Positions 18,082 through 26,351 of a DNA stretch of 64,000 nt are shown one piece after another (the first letter of the stretch is position 1; every line of letters starts with the position of its first letter). The DNA is from JBKEDS01 sp047975545 (GTDB lineage: Bacteria > Bacteroidota > Bacteroidia > Flavobacteriales > Flavobacteriaceae): contig JBKEDS010000008.1 of the NCBI GenBank assembly GCA_047975545.1, forward strand, positions 1 to 64,000. Direction: 5' to 3'. The notes beneath the pieces are model-generated. The model saw nothing but the letters and a program-made list of their open reading frames with translations. It made no database searches and had not been told where the DNA came from. A program made the position numbers and the translations under genes.

Positions 18082-18636
18082 TTATACTTTTTCTACTTGC
18101 ATGTAACTTAGTTCTAATGGTGTTTTTCTTCCGAAAATTTTCACCATGACTTCCAGTTTGCGTTTTTCTTCGTTAATATTTTCAATGGTACCGTCGAACC
18201 CGTTAAACGGCCCGTCGATAACCTTAACGGTTTCGCCCTTGGTAAAGGGTATGGCCACGTTGGGGTTTTCGTCTACCGCCAATTCATCTACCTTGCCGAG
18301 CATTCGATTGACTTCCGATTGACGCAACGGCACGGGGTCGCCCCCTTTGGTTTCGCCCAAAAAGCCTATTACGTTGGTTACCGAACGTATAATGTGCGGC
18401 ACCTCGCCCGTTAGGTTGGCCTGTATCATGATATAGCCCGGAAAAAATACTTTTTCCTTGCTTATTTTTTTTCCGTTTCGTATTTGTATTACTTTTTCGG
18501 TAGGCACCAATACTTGGTCCACATAATCCTGAAGGCCCAAGCGCGCTATTTCGTTCTCGATATAAGATTTTATCTTATTTTCTTGACCGCTAACAGCCCT
18601 TACTACATACCATTTTTTATCGTTTACTTCGGACAT
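18082..18636 (-). CDS. nusG: Transcription termination/antitermination factor NusG
   Basis: The product is a 184-aa protein. The NGN domain (KKWYVVRAVSGQENKIKSYI) binds RNA polymerase, and a C-terminal KOW domain (FTKGETVKVIDGPFNGFDGT) contacts Rho or ribosomal uS10. It starts 11 bp after secE, so the two are co-transcribed and probably translationally linked. Confidence 0.97.
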   Translation of the reverse strand: MSEVNDKKWYVVRAVSGQENKIKSYIENEIARLGLQDYVDQVLVPTEKVIQIRNGKKISKEKVFFPGYIMIQANLTGEVPHIIRSVTNVIGFLGETKGGDPVPLRQSEVNRMLGKVDELAVDENPNVAIPFTKGETVKVIDGPFNGFDGTIENINEEKRKLEVMVKIFGRKTPLELSYMQVEKV

Positions 18637-18647
18637 GAAAGTTGTTT

Positions 18648-18845
18648 TTAACCGTTAATTAACTGAAAGTAATATGTAATAACCTTGCTAAAAACCGTAT
18701 CGATGCCCCAAATTGCCAATGAGAAAACAATAGAAAAAACTGCTACCAAAACAGTTAAACGTTGTGCCTCTGCCCATGTTGGCCAAGTGACGTTATTTTT
18801 AAGTTCTGAAAACGATTCTTTTACGTAATTTACAAATCCAGCCAT
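18648..18845 (-). CDS. secE: Preprotein translocase subunit SecE
   Basis: The product is a 65-aa single-spanning subunit of the SecYEG channel. An amphipathic helix (VNYVKESFSELKNNVTWPTW) precedes the transmembrane segment (LTVLVAVFSIVFSLAIWGI). This short form is standard outside the gammaproteobacteria. It lies between tRNA-Trp and nusG. Confidence 0.96.
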   Translation of the reverse strand: MAGFVNYVKESFSELKNNVTWPTWAEAQRLTVLVAVFSIVFSLAIWGIDTVFSKVITYYFQLING

Positions 18846-18947
18846 TGTTATTATTTTTCAACTGTTAAACTTCCTTACTTTATTCAATGTTGAACAAACG
18901 AAAATTTAATTTTTTTAACTTAATAAAGAAGCCTAAGCCTCTTGGTT

Positions 18948-18964
18948 GCACGGGTTGAGAGACT
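18948..18964 (-). repeat. 17-bp direct duplicate of the tRNA-Trp 3' end
   Basis: The 17 bases gcacgggttgagagact are identical at 18948-18964 and 19034-19050. The second lies in the acceptor and T-arm end of tRNA-Trp. The spacing is 86 bp. The arrangement resembles the direct repeat left by site-specific integration at a tRNA 3' end, but no integrase gene lies between. Confidence 0.7.
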
Positions 18965-19034
18965 TGCTTCCCTTCGTCTACGCTCTGGGTAAACTCGTTC
19001 AGCATAAACTTCTCGCACCCACTCCTAAGCTGCG

Positions 19035-19107
19035 CACGGGTTGAGAGACTCGAACTCCCGACACCTGGTTTTGGAGACCAGTGCTCTACCAACTGAGCTA
19101 AACCCGT
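19035..19107 (-). tRNA. tRNA-Trp (anticodon CCA)
   Basis: This 73-nt cloverleaf has acceptor arms ACGGGTT/AACCCGT, an anticodon stem CTGGT/ACCAG with loop CTCCAAA (anticodon CCA), and a GTTCGAG T-loop. No CCA end is encoded. It lies between tuf and secE, its usual place in Bacteroidota. Confidence 0.97.
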
Positions 19108-19190
19108 AAATAAGAAATAAAACTTATTTAAATTTTATTTCTTAAATCTTTTTTAAAAAGCTTACCTTTTTTTAGCGCTCAGTCCTGAGC

Positions 19191-19210
19191 CCTGCCTCTC
19201 GGCAGGCAGG
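19191..19210. repeat. Short GC-rich palindrome (CCTGCC...GGCAGG)
   Basis: The palindromic sequence cctgcctctcggcaggcagg resembles another at 21343-21363 (cctgcctgccggcaaggcag). Both flank the tRNA/tuf cluster. They look like a short dispersed palindrome and could form hairpins at transcript ends. Confidence 0.5.
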
Positions 19211-19282
19211 TAAACCTGTAAACAAAAGTCAAGGTATCCTATTAAACAGAATACCTTAACTTGTTATATATTTAAACTTGTA

Positions 19283-20470
19283 TTAGTCTAAAATTTCGGT
19301 TACCTGACCAGCACCTACCGTACGACCACCTTCACGGATTGCGAAACGTAAACCTACGTTCATTGCAATGGGTTGGATTAGGTCCACAGTAATGGTTAAG
19401 TTGTCGCCGGGCATTACCATTTCAACACCATCAGGCAACGCAATGTTACCAGTTACGTCGGTTGTACGTACGTAGAACTGTGGACGGTAGTTGTTGTGGA
19501 ATGGGGTGTGACGGCCACCTTCTTCTTTTTTAAGGATGTAAACCTCAGCTTTGAATTTTTTGTGCGGTGTTACAGAACCTGGCTTAACGATAACCATACC
19601 TCTTGAGATTTGGTTTTTGTCGATACCTCTTAATAGGATACCTGCGTTATCACCTGCTTCACCTCTATCTAATATTTGACGGAACATTTCGATACCCGTA
19701 ATAGTAGATGTTAATTTTTCGGCACCCATACCAACGATTTCAACGGGGTCGCCAGTTTTAGCTACACCAGTTTCGATACGTCCGGTTGCTACCGTACCAC
19801 GACCTGTAATAGAGAATACGTCCTCGATTGGCATTAGGAAAGGCTTGTCCATGTCGCGTACTGGCTCTTCAATCCAGTTATCGCAGGCTTCCATTAATTC
19901 CATTACGGTATCTACCCATTTTTGCTCGCCATTTAAAGCGCCCAAAGCAGAACCTTTAATAACGGGACCATTGTCGCCATCGTATTCGTAGAAAGACAAT
20001 AAGTCTCTTACTTCCATTTCTACCAATTCTAATAATTCCTCATCGTCAACCATATCCACTTTGTTCATGAATACAACGATACGAGGGATACCTACCTGAC
20101 GGCCTAACAAGATATGCTCACGAGTTTGTGGCATAGGGCCATCGGTAGCGGCTACTACTAATATAGCGCCATCCATTTGTGCTGCACCAGTTACCATGTT
20201 TTTTACGTAATCGGCGTGACCTGGACAGTCCACGTGCGCATAGTGACGGTTAGCGGTTGCATATTCTACGTGAGATGTATTAATTGTAATACCTCTTTCT
20301 TTTTCTTCTGGAGCGTTATCGATTTGGTCGAATGATTTCGCTTCTGATAAACCTGCATCAGCTAATACTTTAGTAATAGCAGCAGTTAAAGTTGTTTTAC
20401 CGTGATCTACGTGTCCAATTGTACCAATGTTTAAGTGTGGTTTTGAACGATCGAAAGTTGCCTTTGCCAT
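19283..20470 (-). CDS. tuf: Elongation factor Tu
   Basis: The product is a 395-aa GTPase that delivers aminoacyl-tRNA to the ribosome. The G1 motif is GHVDHGKTT at about residues 19-27, G2 RGITI, G3 DCPGHADY, and G4 NKVD. Domains 2 and 3 are complete to the typical C-terminus VGAGQVTEILD. It is embedded between tRNA genes and probably shares a transcript with them. Confidence 0.99.
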   Translation of the reverse strand: MAKATFDRSKPHLNIGTIGHVDHGKTTLTAAITKVLADAGLSEAKSFDQIDNAPEEKERGITINTSHVEYATANRHYAHVDCPGHADYVKNMVTGAAQMDGAILVVAATDGPMPQTREHILLGRQVGIPRIVVFMNKVDMVDDEELLELVEMEVRDLLSFYEYDGDNGPVIKGSALGALNGEQKWVDTVMELMEACDNWIEEPVRDMDKPFLMPIEDVFSITGRGTVATGRIETGVAKTGDPVEIVGMGAEKLTSTITGIEMFRQILDRGEAGDNAGILLRGIDKNQISRGMVIVKPGSVTPHKKFKAEVYILKKEEGGRHTPFHNNYRPQFYVRTTDVTGNIALPDGVEMVMPGDNLTITVDLIQPIAMNVGLRFAIREGGRTVGAGQVTEILD

Positions 20471-20526
20471 GTTTTAAAATAATTTTAATCTTAGTTATAT
20501 AATAATATTAGTGTTCTACTTAATAG

Positions 20527-20598
20527 AGCCAATGACGGGATTTGAACCCGTGACCTCTTCCTTACCAAGGAAACGCTCTACCCCTGAGCTACACCGGC
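20527..20598 (-). tRNA. tRNA-Thr (anticodon GGT)
   Basis: This 72-nt cloverleaf has acceptor GCCGGTG/CATTGGC, with G-T pairs, and an anticodon stem TTTCC/GGAAG with loop TTGGTAA. The T-loop is GTTCAAATC. It is the last tRNA before tuf. Confidence 0.96.
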
Positions 20599-20660
20599 AA
20601 TTGATTTACGATTGTCGAGTTTGGATTTACACTTTGCAAACGTAATTCGTATTTTTTTTG

Positions 20661-20733
20661 AGCGGGAGACCGGGTTCGAACCGGCGACATTCAGCTTGGA
20701 AGGCTGACGCTCTACCAACTGAGCTACTCCCGC
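20661..20733 (-). tRNA. tRNA-Gly (anticodon TCC)
   Basis: This 73-nt cloverleaf has acceptor GCGGGAG/CTCCCGC and an anticodon stem TCAGC/GCTGA with loop CTTCCAA. Confidence 0.97.
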
Positions 20734-20806
20734 TTGTGCGAATTCCTTAAAAAAAAGAATTCTTTTATACTTATAATTTGGATTATTTCGCTTCGCTCAA
20801 TGATCC

Positions 20807-20826
20807 GTGAAGGGGCACCCCTTCAC
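20807..20826. repeat. Perfect short palindrome between tRNA-Gly and tRNA-Tyr
   Basis: The sequence gtgaaggggcaccccttcac is a 20-bp perfect inverted repeat. It is next to gattatttcgcttcgctcaa, a fragment of the TTCGCTTCGCTC repeat type seen at 4311-4571. It may serve as a spacer hairpin for tRNA precursor processing. Confidence 0.5.
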
Positions 20827-20891
20827 TAATTAAATTTTAACACAACCTTTACAAAAGCGAGCTTTTGACACTTGCTTATAAAATTTAATTG

Positions 20892-20973
<82 letters not shown>

Positions 20974-21033
20974 AATGGTGTTCAATATTTTAATGAACTT
21001 TTTTTACAAATCCCTGATTTAACTGGATTTTCG

Positions 21034-21107
21034 AGCCGATAGAGGGACTCGAACCCACGACCTGCTGATTACAAATCAGCTGCTCTAGCCAGCTGAGCTA
21101 CATCGGC
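21034..21107 (-). tRNA. tRNA-Thr (anticodon TGT)
   Basis: This 74-nt cloverleaf has acceptor GCCGATG/TATCGGC and an anticodon stem GCTGA/TCAGC with loop TTTGTAA. It is the first of the tRNA cluster after hpf. Confidence 0.97.
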
Positions 21108-21211
21108 TTTTGTTATGTTTTTTCCACATAAAAAAAGTCCGCTATTTCTAACGGACTGCAAATGTATATATTTATTTTTGTATTCAAAACATTTTTTAAC
21201 AAATTTTAATA

Positions 21212-21247
21212 CGAACCATCTTGACTTTTTGTAGTTGGCTAAAAAAT
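21212..21247 (-). repeat. Dispersed 36-bp repeat, copy A
   Basis: The sequence cgaaccatcttgactttttg followed by tagttggctaaaaaat matches the copy at 50109-50146 with only a few differences. It lies between tRNA-Thr and hpf. No function is recognisable. Confidence 0.6.
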
Positions 21248-21391
21248 TGCCTTTTTGCGCTTGCTTATCGCCTTTTTTAACCTCCGTAGCACTGCTATGC
21301 AAGTAAAAAAAGCCTTCAATCAAACCCAAAACTGCTAATTCCTGCCTGCCGGCAAGGCAGGTTCGCTTCAACAAAAAAAGCAAAGATGGGT

Positions 21392-21694
21392 TTATAAATG
21401 GGCGCGCAGCTTTTCTTTTCGCTTTTTTAATTGCCTTTCTAACGATGCAGCTGCGCTATCGGCGCCTTCCTCGAAACTTTTGCATTGTTTTTTTACTATT
21501 AAAATGTCGCCCGGCACGCTAACCCTTGCCTCGAATATCTTGTTTTCCTTTTCGCTGGTGTTTTCTACTTTTAAAAAAACATCGGATGTTATTACCTTAT
21601 CATAAAACAAATCTAATGTATCCATTCGTTTTTGGATAAAATCTATTAACTTTTTGTCTGCATTAAAATTAACGGATTGCGTGTTTACTTTCAT
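21392..21694 (-). CDS. hpf: Ribosome hibernation-promoting factor (HPF/RaiA family)
   Basis: The product is a 100-aa short-form hibernation factor, starting MKVNTQSVNFNADKKLIDFI. It contains the family core DVFLKVENTSEKENKIFEARV and a basic C-terminus (LERQLKKRKEKLRAHL). It binds the 30S subunit and dampens translation in stationary phase. The frame extends 8 codons upstream to 21718, but the MKVNTQSV start fits the family. It lies 33 bp downstream of the recombinase gene. Confidence 0.93.
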   Translation of the reverse strand: MKVNTQSVNFNADKKLIDFIQKRMDTLDLFYDKVITSDVFLKVENTSEKENKIFEARVSVPGDILIVKKQCKSFEEGADSAAASLERQLKKRKEKLRAHL

Positions 21695-21727
21695 ACTTTT
21701 TAGGTTTTGGTTAAACAAATTGGTTGC

Positions 21728-22621
21728 TTACTGTTTTTTGCTTCTTGGATGCGCGCTTATGTGCACTTTTTTTAGTTCGGCTATACTGTTGTGGGTATAT
21801 GCCTGCGTTGCCGCCAAGCTGGAATGGCCAAGAAGTTCTTTTACAGCGTTTAAATCTGCACCTTCGTTTAGTAAATGGGTTGCAAACGAATGCCTTAGTA
21901 TATGGGGACTCTTTTTTACCTTGGAAGATGCCTTACTAAAGTAGTTATTTATTATTCGGTATACAAGTGTTTCGTACATTTTAACGCCTTTTTGTGATAA
22001 AAACAAATATTGGGCGTCGACTATGGTTTCCAGCCTACTCCGTTCTTGCAAATATTGCCCCAGACTTTCCGTAACCGACCCGAGAAGGGGGATAATACGC
22101 TCCTTGTTGCGCTTGCCCAAAACTTTTAGGGTTTTGCCTTGCATATCGATATTGTGCAGTTTTAACTCGATTAGCTCGATACGGCGTATGCCTGTTGAAT
22201 AGAACAATTCTATGATAAATTTATCCCGAACGCCCTCGAAATCGGGCTCGAAAGGTATGTCGTCCAAAACGGTTTTTACTTCTTTTTCCGAAAATGGTAT
22301 TTGTACCTTCTTGCTCGTTTTTAAGGCCCGGTGCTTGGCCAATGGGTTGGCTGCTATGGTTTCGGTTTTTAACAGAAACTTATAATAGGTGCTTAGAGCC
22401 GATATTTTCCGGTTTATGCTGCGGTTGCTTATGCCGTTGTTTACCATGGACACTATCCAATTGCGTATTTGGGGGTAATTAACGGTTTCTATGGACAATT
22501 GCTCGAATTCCTGTTCGACAAACTGCAAAAAGGTACCCAAATCGTTTAAGTAGGCCTTAACCGTTAAAGGGGAATAGTTTTTTTCTAATAGTAAATAATC
22601 CGAAAAGGCTTTAAAGGGCAT
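21728..22621 (-). CDS. xerC: Tyrosine recombinase, XerC-like
   Basis: The product is a 297-aa site-specific recombinase likely acting in chromosome-dimer resolution. The SAM-like N-terminal domain covers about residues 1-90. The catalytic residues are Arg in YSTGIRRIELIEL, HxxR in HILRHSFATHLL, His in LLGHSSLAATQ, and the nucleophile Tyr in AYTHN. I chose the ATG at 22619-22621 (MPFKAFSDYLLLEKNYSP). The frame is open to 22687, but that extension begins inside a palindromic repeat (22683-22775). xerC next to hpf is the usual flavobacterial arrangement, supporting a housekeeping rather than mobile role. Confidence 0.9.
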   Translation of the reverse strand: MPFKAFSDYLLLEKNYSPLTVKAYLNDLGTFLQFVEQEFEQLSIETVNYPQIRNWIVSMVNNGISNRSINRKISALSTYYKFLLKTETIAANPLAKHRALKTSKKVQIPFSEKEVKTVLDDIPFEPDFEGVRDKFIIELFYSTGIRRIELIELKLHNIDMQGKTLKVLGKRNKERIIPLLGSVTESLGQYLQERSRLETIVDAQYLFLSQKGVKMYETLVYRIINNYFSKASSKVKKSPHILRHSFATHLLNEGADLNAVKELLGHSSLAATQAYTHNSIAELKKVHISAHPRSKKQ

Positions 22622-22682
22622 GCTTTCAAAATTTATATGAATACCCGTATTCATACCTAATTCTTTAGATTTATTGGATTCT

Positions 22683-22775
22683 GTCATTCTAAGGAACGAA
22701 GAATCTCTTTTTATTGCATGTAGAGATTCTTCACTTCAAGTTTACCTTGAGCTTAGTCGAAAGGTTCAGAATGAC
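22683..22775. repeat. Palindromic GTCATTCT...AGAATGAC repeat
   Basis: The outer arms gtcattct/agaatgac and inner arms gaagaatctct/agagattcttc are perfect. The right half also has cttgagcttagtcgaaagg. It lies in the leader of xerC and belongs to a palindrome type common in Bacteroidota intergenic DNA. A related fragment (gcttcgactacgctaagcac) lies between susC and susD at 26191-26210. Confidence 0.8.
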
Positions 22776-22818
22776 AAAAAAATACTTATTTAGGTATAAA
22801 TACGGATATTCAAAGAAT

Positions 22819-24078
22819 TTAATAATCAACATGGTAATCTTTTAAAAAGGTTTCGCCTTTCCATGCTTTTTTAGAGGTCCAGTCCTGCTGCTTGCCCGTC
22901 CAAAATTCGTCATGAGCGGGCAATCCCAAAGGCAAAAAACTTAACGATGCCATATACATGCTTCCTGTTGAGGAATAATAGTCGGCCACTTCGGGCTGTT
23001 GCCCGTAAAATCCGAGCGTTAGCCAGCCTTCCTTAGTAAACACTTCTTTATTTAACAGGTTCTTTTTTATGGCTGTAAGGGCGCACCTTACTTGGGCAGG
23101 GCTTACACCTTCGGGCAATTGGTGCATGAGCGCTGCTTGGGCCAAGGCTTGAAATGCCCCGTTTCGGTAGGTAATGGATCTTCCTATTACAGGAAACGTG
23201 CCTTCGGGCGAAATCATTCTTTCTAAATGGACGTTGTAGCGCACCATGCGCTTTAACGCTAAATCGTAATCTTCTTTTGGCACCACTTCTTTATCGGATA
23301 AAATCTTAAGGGTATCTACCAACATGGGATGGATAACATACGAATTATAGTAATCGAACGAAAATTTTGGGCCATCGCTGTACCAGCCGTCGCCCACGTA
23401 CCATTCCTTAAATTTATCCAAAGCCTTATCTACGGCACTTTTATCCCAGTCTTCATCTATTGAAAGCAAAAATGTTTCGGTCAAGGCCGTAAATAGCAGC
23501 CAGTTATTGTTAAATGCTTTTCGGGTGCGCAGGGCTTTTAGTTCTGTAACAACTTGCTGCTTTGTTTCGGTACTTAGCGGCTCCCACAAGGCTTTGGGCG
23601 CCCTTACAAAGGCGTGTACCAAATAGGCCGCATCGACAATGGGCTGATATTCTTTTGTAAAGTTTAAATAATCCGGGCTTTGCGGGTTTACGCCATTGGC
23701 TATTCCTTTTAAAAATTTACGTTTTAAATCCTTGCGCATTTCGCCCTCTTTGGTATCGTCGTCCGGCAGTGCCAACCACGGTGCCATTCCTGCTGCAGCC
23801 CGCCCCACGGCCTCTAAGTATGTTACGTTTTTACGGCCATCGTATTGTGATGGTTTTTCAACGGGCATATTTTTAACCAAGGTATTGTTTGCCAAGTTTG
23901 CAAACACGGGATCCATCATTTTATAAAGTAATGATGCCCAATATTTTCTATCGTTATCCGGCAAACCTTTAAAGTCCGCATTTTTACTTTCGGTGCTTGA
24001 AGCCATAACCCCACTTGGCAAAACAACCGTTGCCACACCCACTTGGGTTGCCGTTTTTAAAAACCTTCTTCGCTGCAT
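22819..24078 (-). CDS. DUF2264 family protein with Tat-type signal
   Basis: The product is a 419-aa protein. It begins MQRRRFLKTATQVGVATVVL, a twin-arginine type export signal. The rest matches DUF2264 (YLEAVGRAAAGMAPWLALPD, then DGPKFSFDYYNSYVIHPMLV and the late TGSMYMASLSFLPLGLPA), an alpha/alpha-toroid-like family often found in polysaccharide loci. The activity is not established, but a role on uronate-containing oligosaccharides is plausible given GH88 nearby. It lies downstream of susD but beyond a strong terminator and has its own -7 box, so it appears to be separately transcribed. Confidence 0.85.
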   Translation of the reverse strand: MQRRRFLKTATQVGVATVVLPSGVMASSTESKNADFKGLPDNDRKYWASLLYKMMDPVFANLANNTLVKNMPVEKPSQYDGRKNVTYLEAVGRAAAGMAPWLALPDDDTKEGEMRKDLKRKFLKGIANGVNPQSPDYLNFTKEYQPIVDAAYLVHAFVRAPKALWEPLSTETKQQVVTELKALRTRKAFNNNWLLFTALTETFLLSIDEDWDKSAVDKALDKFKEWYVGDGWYSDGPKFSFDYYNSYVIHPMLVDTLKILSDKEVVPKEDYDLALKRMVRYNVHLERMISPEGTFPVIGRSITYRNGAFQALAQAALMHQLPEGVSPAQVRCALTAIKKNLLNKEVFTKEGWLTLGFYGQQPEVADYYSSTGSMYMASLSFLPLGLPAHDEFWTGKQQDWTSKKAWKGETFLKDYHVDY

Positions 24079-24230
24079 TATTTTATATTTTAATTTTGTT
24101 TAATTTATACTTTTTTTATTAACCCTTACTTTTCAGGGGTATTTACCTAATTAAAAAGGTTGCTTATATTTTGTCGGTTGGACTTTACCTATATTACCCA
24201 CCAAAGTTGGCAGGGAACAATCGCATGCTT

Positions 24231-24263
24231 CAAAGATACTGATTTTTTAATTTTTTCAGCAAA
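24231..24263 (-). promoter_or_regulatory. Candidate promoter of the DUF2264 gene
   Basis: On the minus strand, TTTG is followed 21 nt later by TATCTTTG, matching the Bacteroidota -33 TTTG / -7 TAnnTTTG pattern. It lies about 150 bp before the start codon and downstream of the susD terminator. The rest of 24079-24467 shows no gene. Confidence 0.5.
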
Positions 24264-24332
24264 TAGTCCGTAGCTGTTTTTATTCACCCCCAAACCGAAT
24301 TATACACCTGCTTTGCCTTGCTTTAATTAAAC

Positions 24333-24372
24333 AAAAAAGACCGCTTAAAAACAACCTTTAAGCGGTCTTTTT
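24333..24372 (-). terminator. Terminator of the susC-susD transcript
   Basis: The arms aaaaagaccgcttaaa and tttaagcggtcttttt form a long perfect hairpin with T-rich flanks on both strands. It lies about 95 bp past the susD stop. Confidence 0.85.
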
Positions 24373-24467
24373 GTTTCAGGTTTCAGGTTTGGAGTTTCAG
24401 GTTATTTCAAACTGAAAACCGTTACCGGAAACTTTTCAAACCTAAATTCCAAACGTTCAACTTCCTT

Positions 24468-26108
24468 TTACCATTTTGGGTTTTGTTCCAGGTTTGGGTT
24501 TAGCCCCAATTGGTCGGTTGGGAACGGAAACAGATAATCCTTACCCGCATCGAAAACCCTTAAATTTGCTTTTTGCAAAATAATATTACCGTTTTCGTCT
24601 TGGTCGATATTATTCTTTTGTGCTGCGGTTAAATTAAAATCGTCGAACAGCTTATTTCCGAGAACAGCTTTTGTCAATTCGAACTCGGCGATTTTCCAAC
24701 GTATTAAGTCCCAGTACCTAAAACCTTCCAAAGCCAACTCTACCCGTCTTTCCCTTCGTATTTCGTAACGCATGCTCAAGGTATTGGCCGCCACAAAAGC
24801 ATTGGTTAAGGCGGGAAGGCTTACGCTTGCCCTGGAACGCAGTTTGTTAATGGATAGGTTTAGGTCGGCATCGCTAATATCATCATCCAGTTCAAAAGTG
24901 GCTTCGGCATAATTTAGTAATACCTCGGCGTAACGCAAAACGGTTCTGTCGATGTAGGAACGGGAGTTTTGCCAATCGGTAATATTGGCATAGCGCCTGT
25001 TGGCAAAGCCCGTGCGCTGGAAATTTATATCGGGCACAGTAAATACGGGCTTGGTGCCAATGTAATCGTCGCCCGTTTTAAAAAACGTGGCCAACATTCT
25101 GGGGTCGCGGTTATTAAACACCTCTACGGTTGTTGTGGGTTGGGCGTACAATGGCGATTTGTCCATAGGCAGGCCGTCGGTCATTACATACGAATCGGCC
25201 AAGGCTTTCGTTGGGTTGGCCGCACCTGTTTCCAAATTTCGTTGGGTTACGTGCGAGGCTATGGATTCCTCTATACTTTTACCATATTGCCTAACGATAA
25301 TATTTTCGGGATTATCCGGGCCTTCGCCTTCGTATTGAAACAAATTGAAATAATCGGGAAAAATACCGTGCTCGCCACTATCCATAACGGCTTTGGCCGC
25401 TTGTTTTGCTATTGTTAGATGTTTTTGGGCATCGCCTTCGCCGTAAAACTTGGCCCTGGTGCCTTCAAAAAGGGCTACACGGGATTTAAACGCCATGGCC
25501 GCCGTAGCGGTTATACGACCGTAATCGGCCGAGGCCATTGCCGATGGGGCTTTAAGTTTTGAAGCCGCAAAATCCAAATCGGCGTAAATAACGGCAAGTA
25601 TTTCTTCCCGTGAGGATTTGGGGTCTTGCAGTTCGGGCGCATTTTCGGTTAGGGTTTTTAAAATAAGCGGCACGCCGCCATAGCGCTGCAATAGGTTAAA
25701 ATAGCTCCACGCCCTGAAAAACCGTGCCTCGGCATTATAAATATCGACAATATCCTGCGACACGCCCGCATCGATAACCCGTTGCGATTTTTCCAAAATA
25801 TTATTGGCGCGACGGATAACCACGTATTGGTCGCCGTAAAACCCATCGGATCCGGGCGTTAGCCTACTGCCATCGCTTATATCGTTGGAGCTTGTGCCAT
25901 AGGCATCGTCGGACCAGGTGTCGTCGGTTTCGGGCAACCCGGGCAAAGTTAAGTACAGGGTATTTGCCGCAGCTTTAAGATCGCTTTCGTTGTTCCAAAA
26001 CGCCGGGTCCGTAATTGTTGTTTCAGGTATGCGATCCACATCGCAGGACAGGGCAAACCATGCCACGCTACTTAATGCAACCGTTTTTATTATATTATTT
26101 AATTTCAT
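24468..26108 (-). CDS. SusD/RagB family outer-membrane lipoprotein
   Basis: The product is a 546-aa surface glycan-binding lipoprotein that caps its SusC partner. The lipobox is FALSC with Cys22. The N-terminal SusD-like region includes DPAFWNNESDLKAAANTLYL and ANNILEKSQRVID. The TPR scaffold and the C-terminal RagB/SusD region (RYAEVLLNYAEATFEL and RRERRVELALEGFRYWDLIR) are intact. It lies 243 bp downstream of susC, a larger gap than usual. The specificity cannot be read from sequence; GH88 upstream points to a uronate-containing glycan. Confidence 0.95.
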   Translation of the reverse strand: MKLNNIIKTVALSSVAWFALSCDVDRIPETTITDPAFWNNESDLKAAANTLYLTLPGLPETDDTWSDDAYGTSSNDISDGSRLTPGSDGFYGDQYVVIRRANNILEKSQRVIDAGVSQDIVDIYNAEARFFRAWSYFNLLQRYGGVPLILKTLTENAPELQDPKSSREEILAVIYADLDFAASKLKAPSAMASADYGRITATAAMAFKSRVALFEGTRAKFYGEGDAQKHLTIAKQAAKAVMDSGEHGIFPDYFNLFQYEGEGPDNPENIIVRQYGKSIEESIASHVTQRNLETGAANPTKALADSYVMTDGLPMDKSPLYAQPTTTVEVFNNRDPRMLATFFKTGDDYIGTKPVFTVPDINFQRTGFANRRYANITDWQNSRSYIDRTVLRYAEVLLNYAEATFELDDDISDADLNLSINKLRSRASVSLPALTNAFVAANTLSMRYEIRRERRVELALEGFRYWDLIRWKIAEFELTKAVLGNKLFDDFNLTAAQKNNIDQDENGNIILQKANLRVFDAGKDYLFPFPTDQLGLNPNLEQNPKW

Positions 26109-26351
26109 CTGTTTTTTATTTTATGGTTTAATTCAAATTGAAACATGGTATTATTTTTATCTATTAACAATTTGTTATTTAGACGGTCATGCTTCGACTA
26201 CGCTAAGCACGAAAATGGAACACCCAAACCAACATTTCGCTGTGTAATTTAAGTTTAACGATGGGTGTTTCATGTTGAAACTGCTTATCCGCACATTAAA
26301 AAGACTACTTCGGCTCTCGCAGTTGACGCTTATTTTAATTGTTTTTAACTA

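Noticed and set aside
18940..18970. Second tRNA-Trp gene
   Set aside because: Only 17 bp of the 3' end are present, with no anticodon arm or 5' half.
21728..22621. Mobile-element integrase
   Set aside because: Its position next to hpf and the tRNA/tuf block, and the XerC-like length, fit a housekeeping recombinase. No element borders are seen.
22621..22687. Longer N-terminus for the XerC-like protein
   Set aside because: The extra 22 codons begin inside a palindromic repeat and precede the family start MPFKAFSDYLL.
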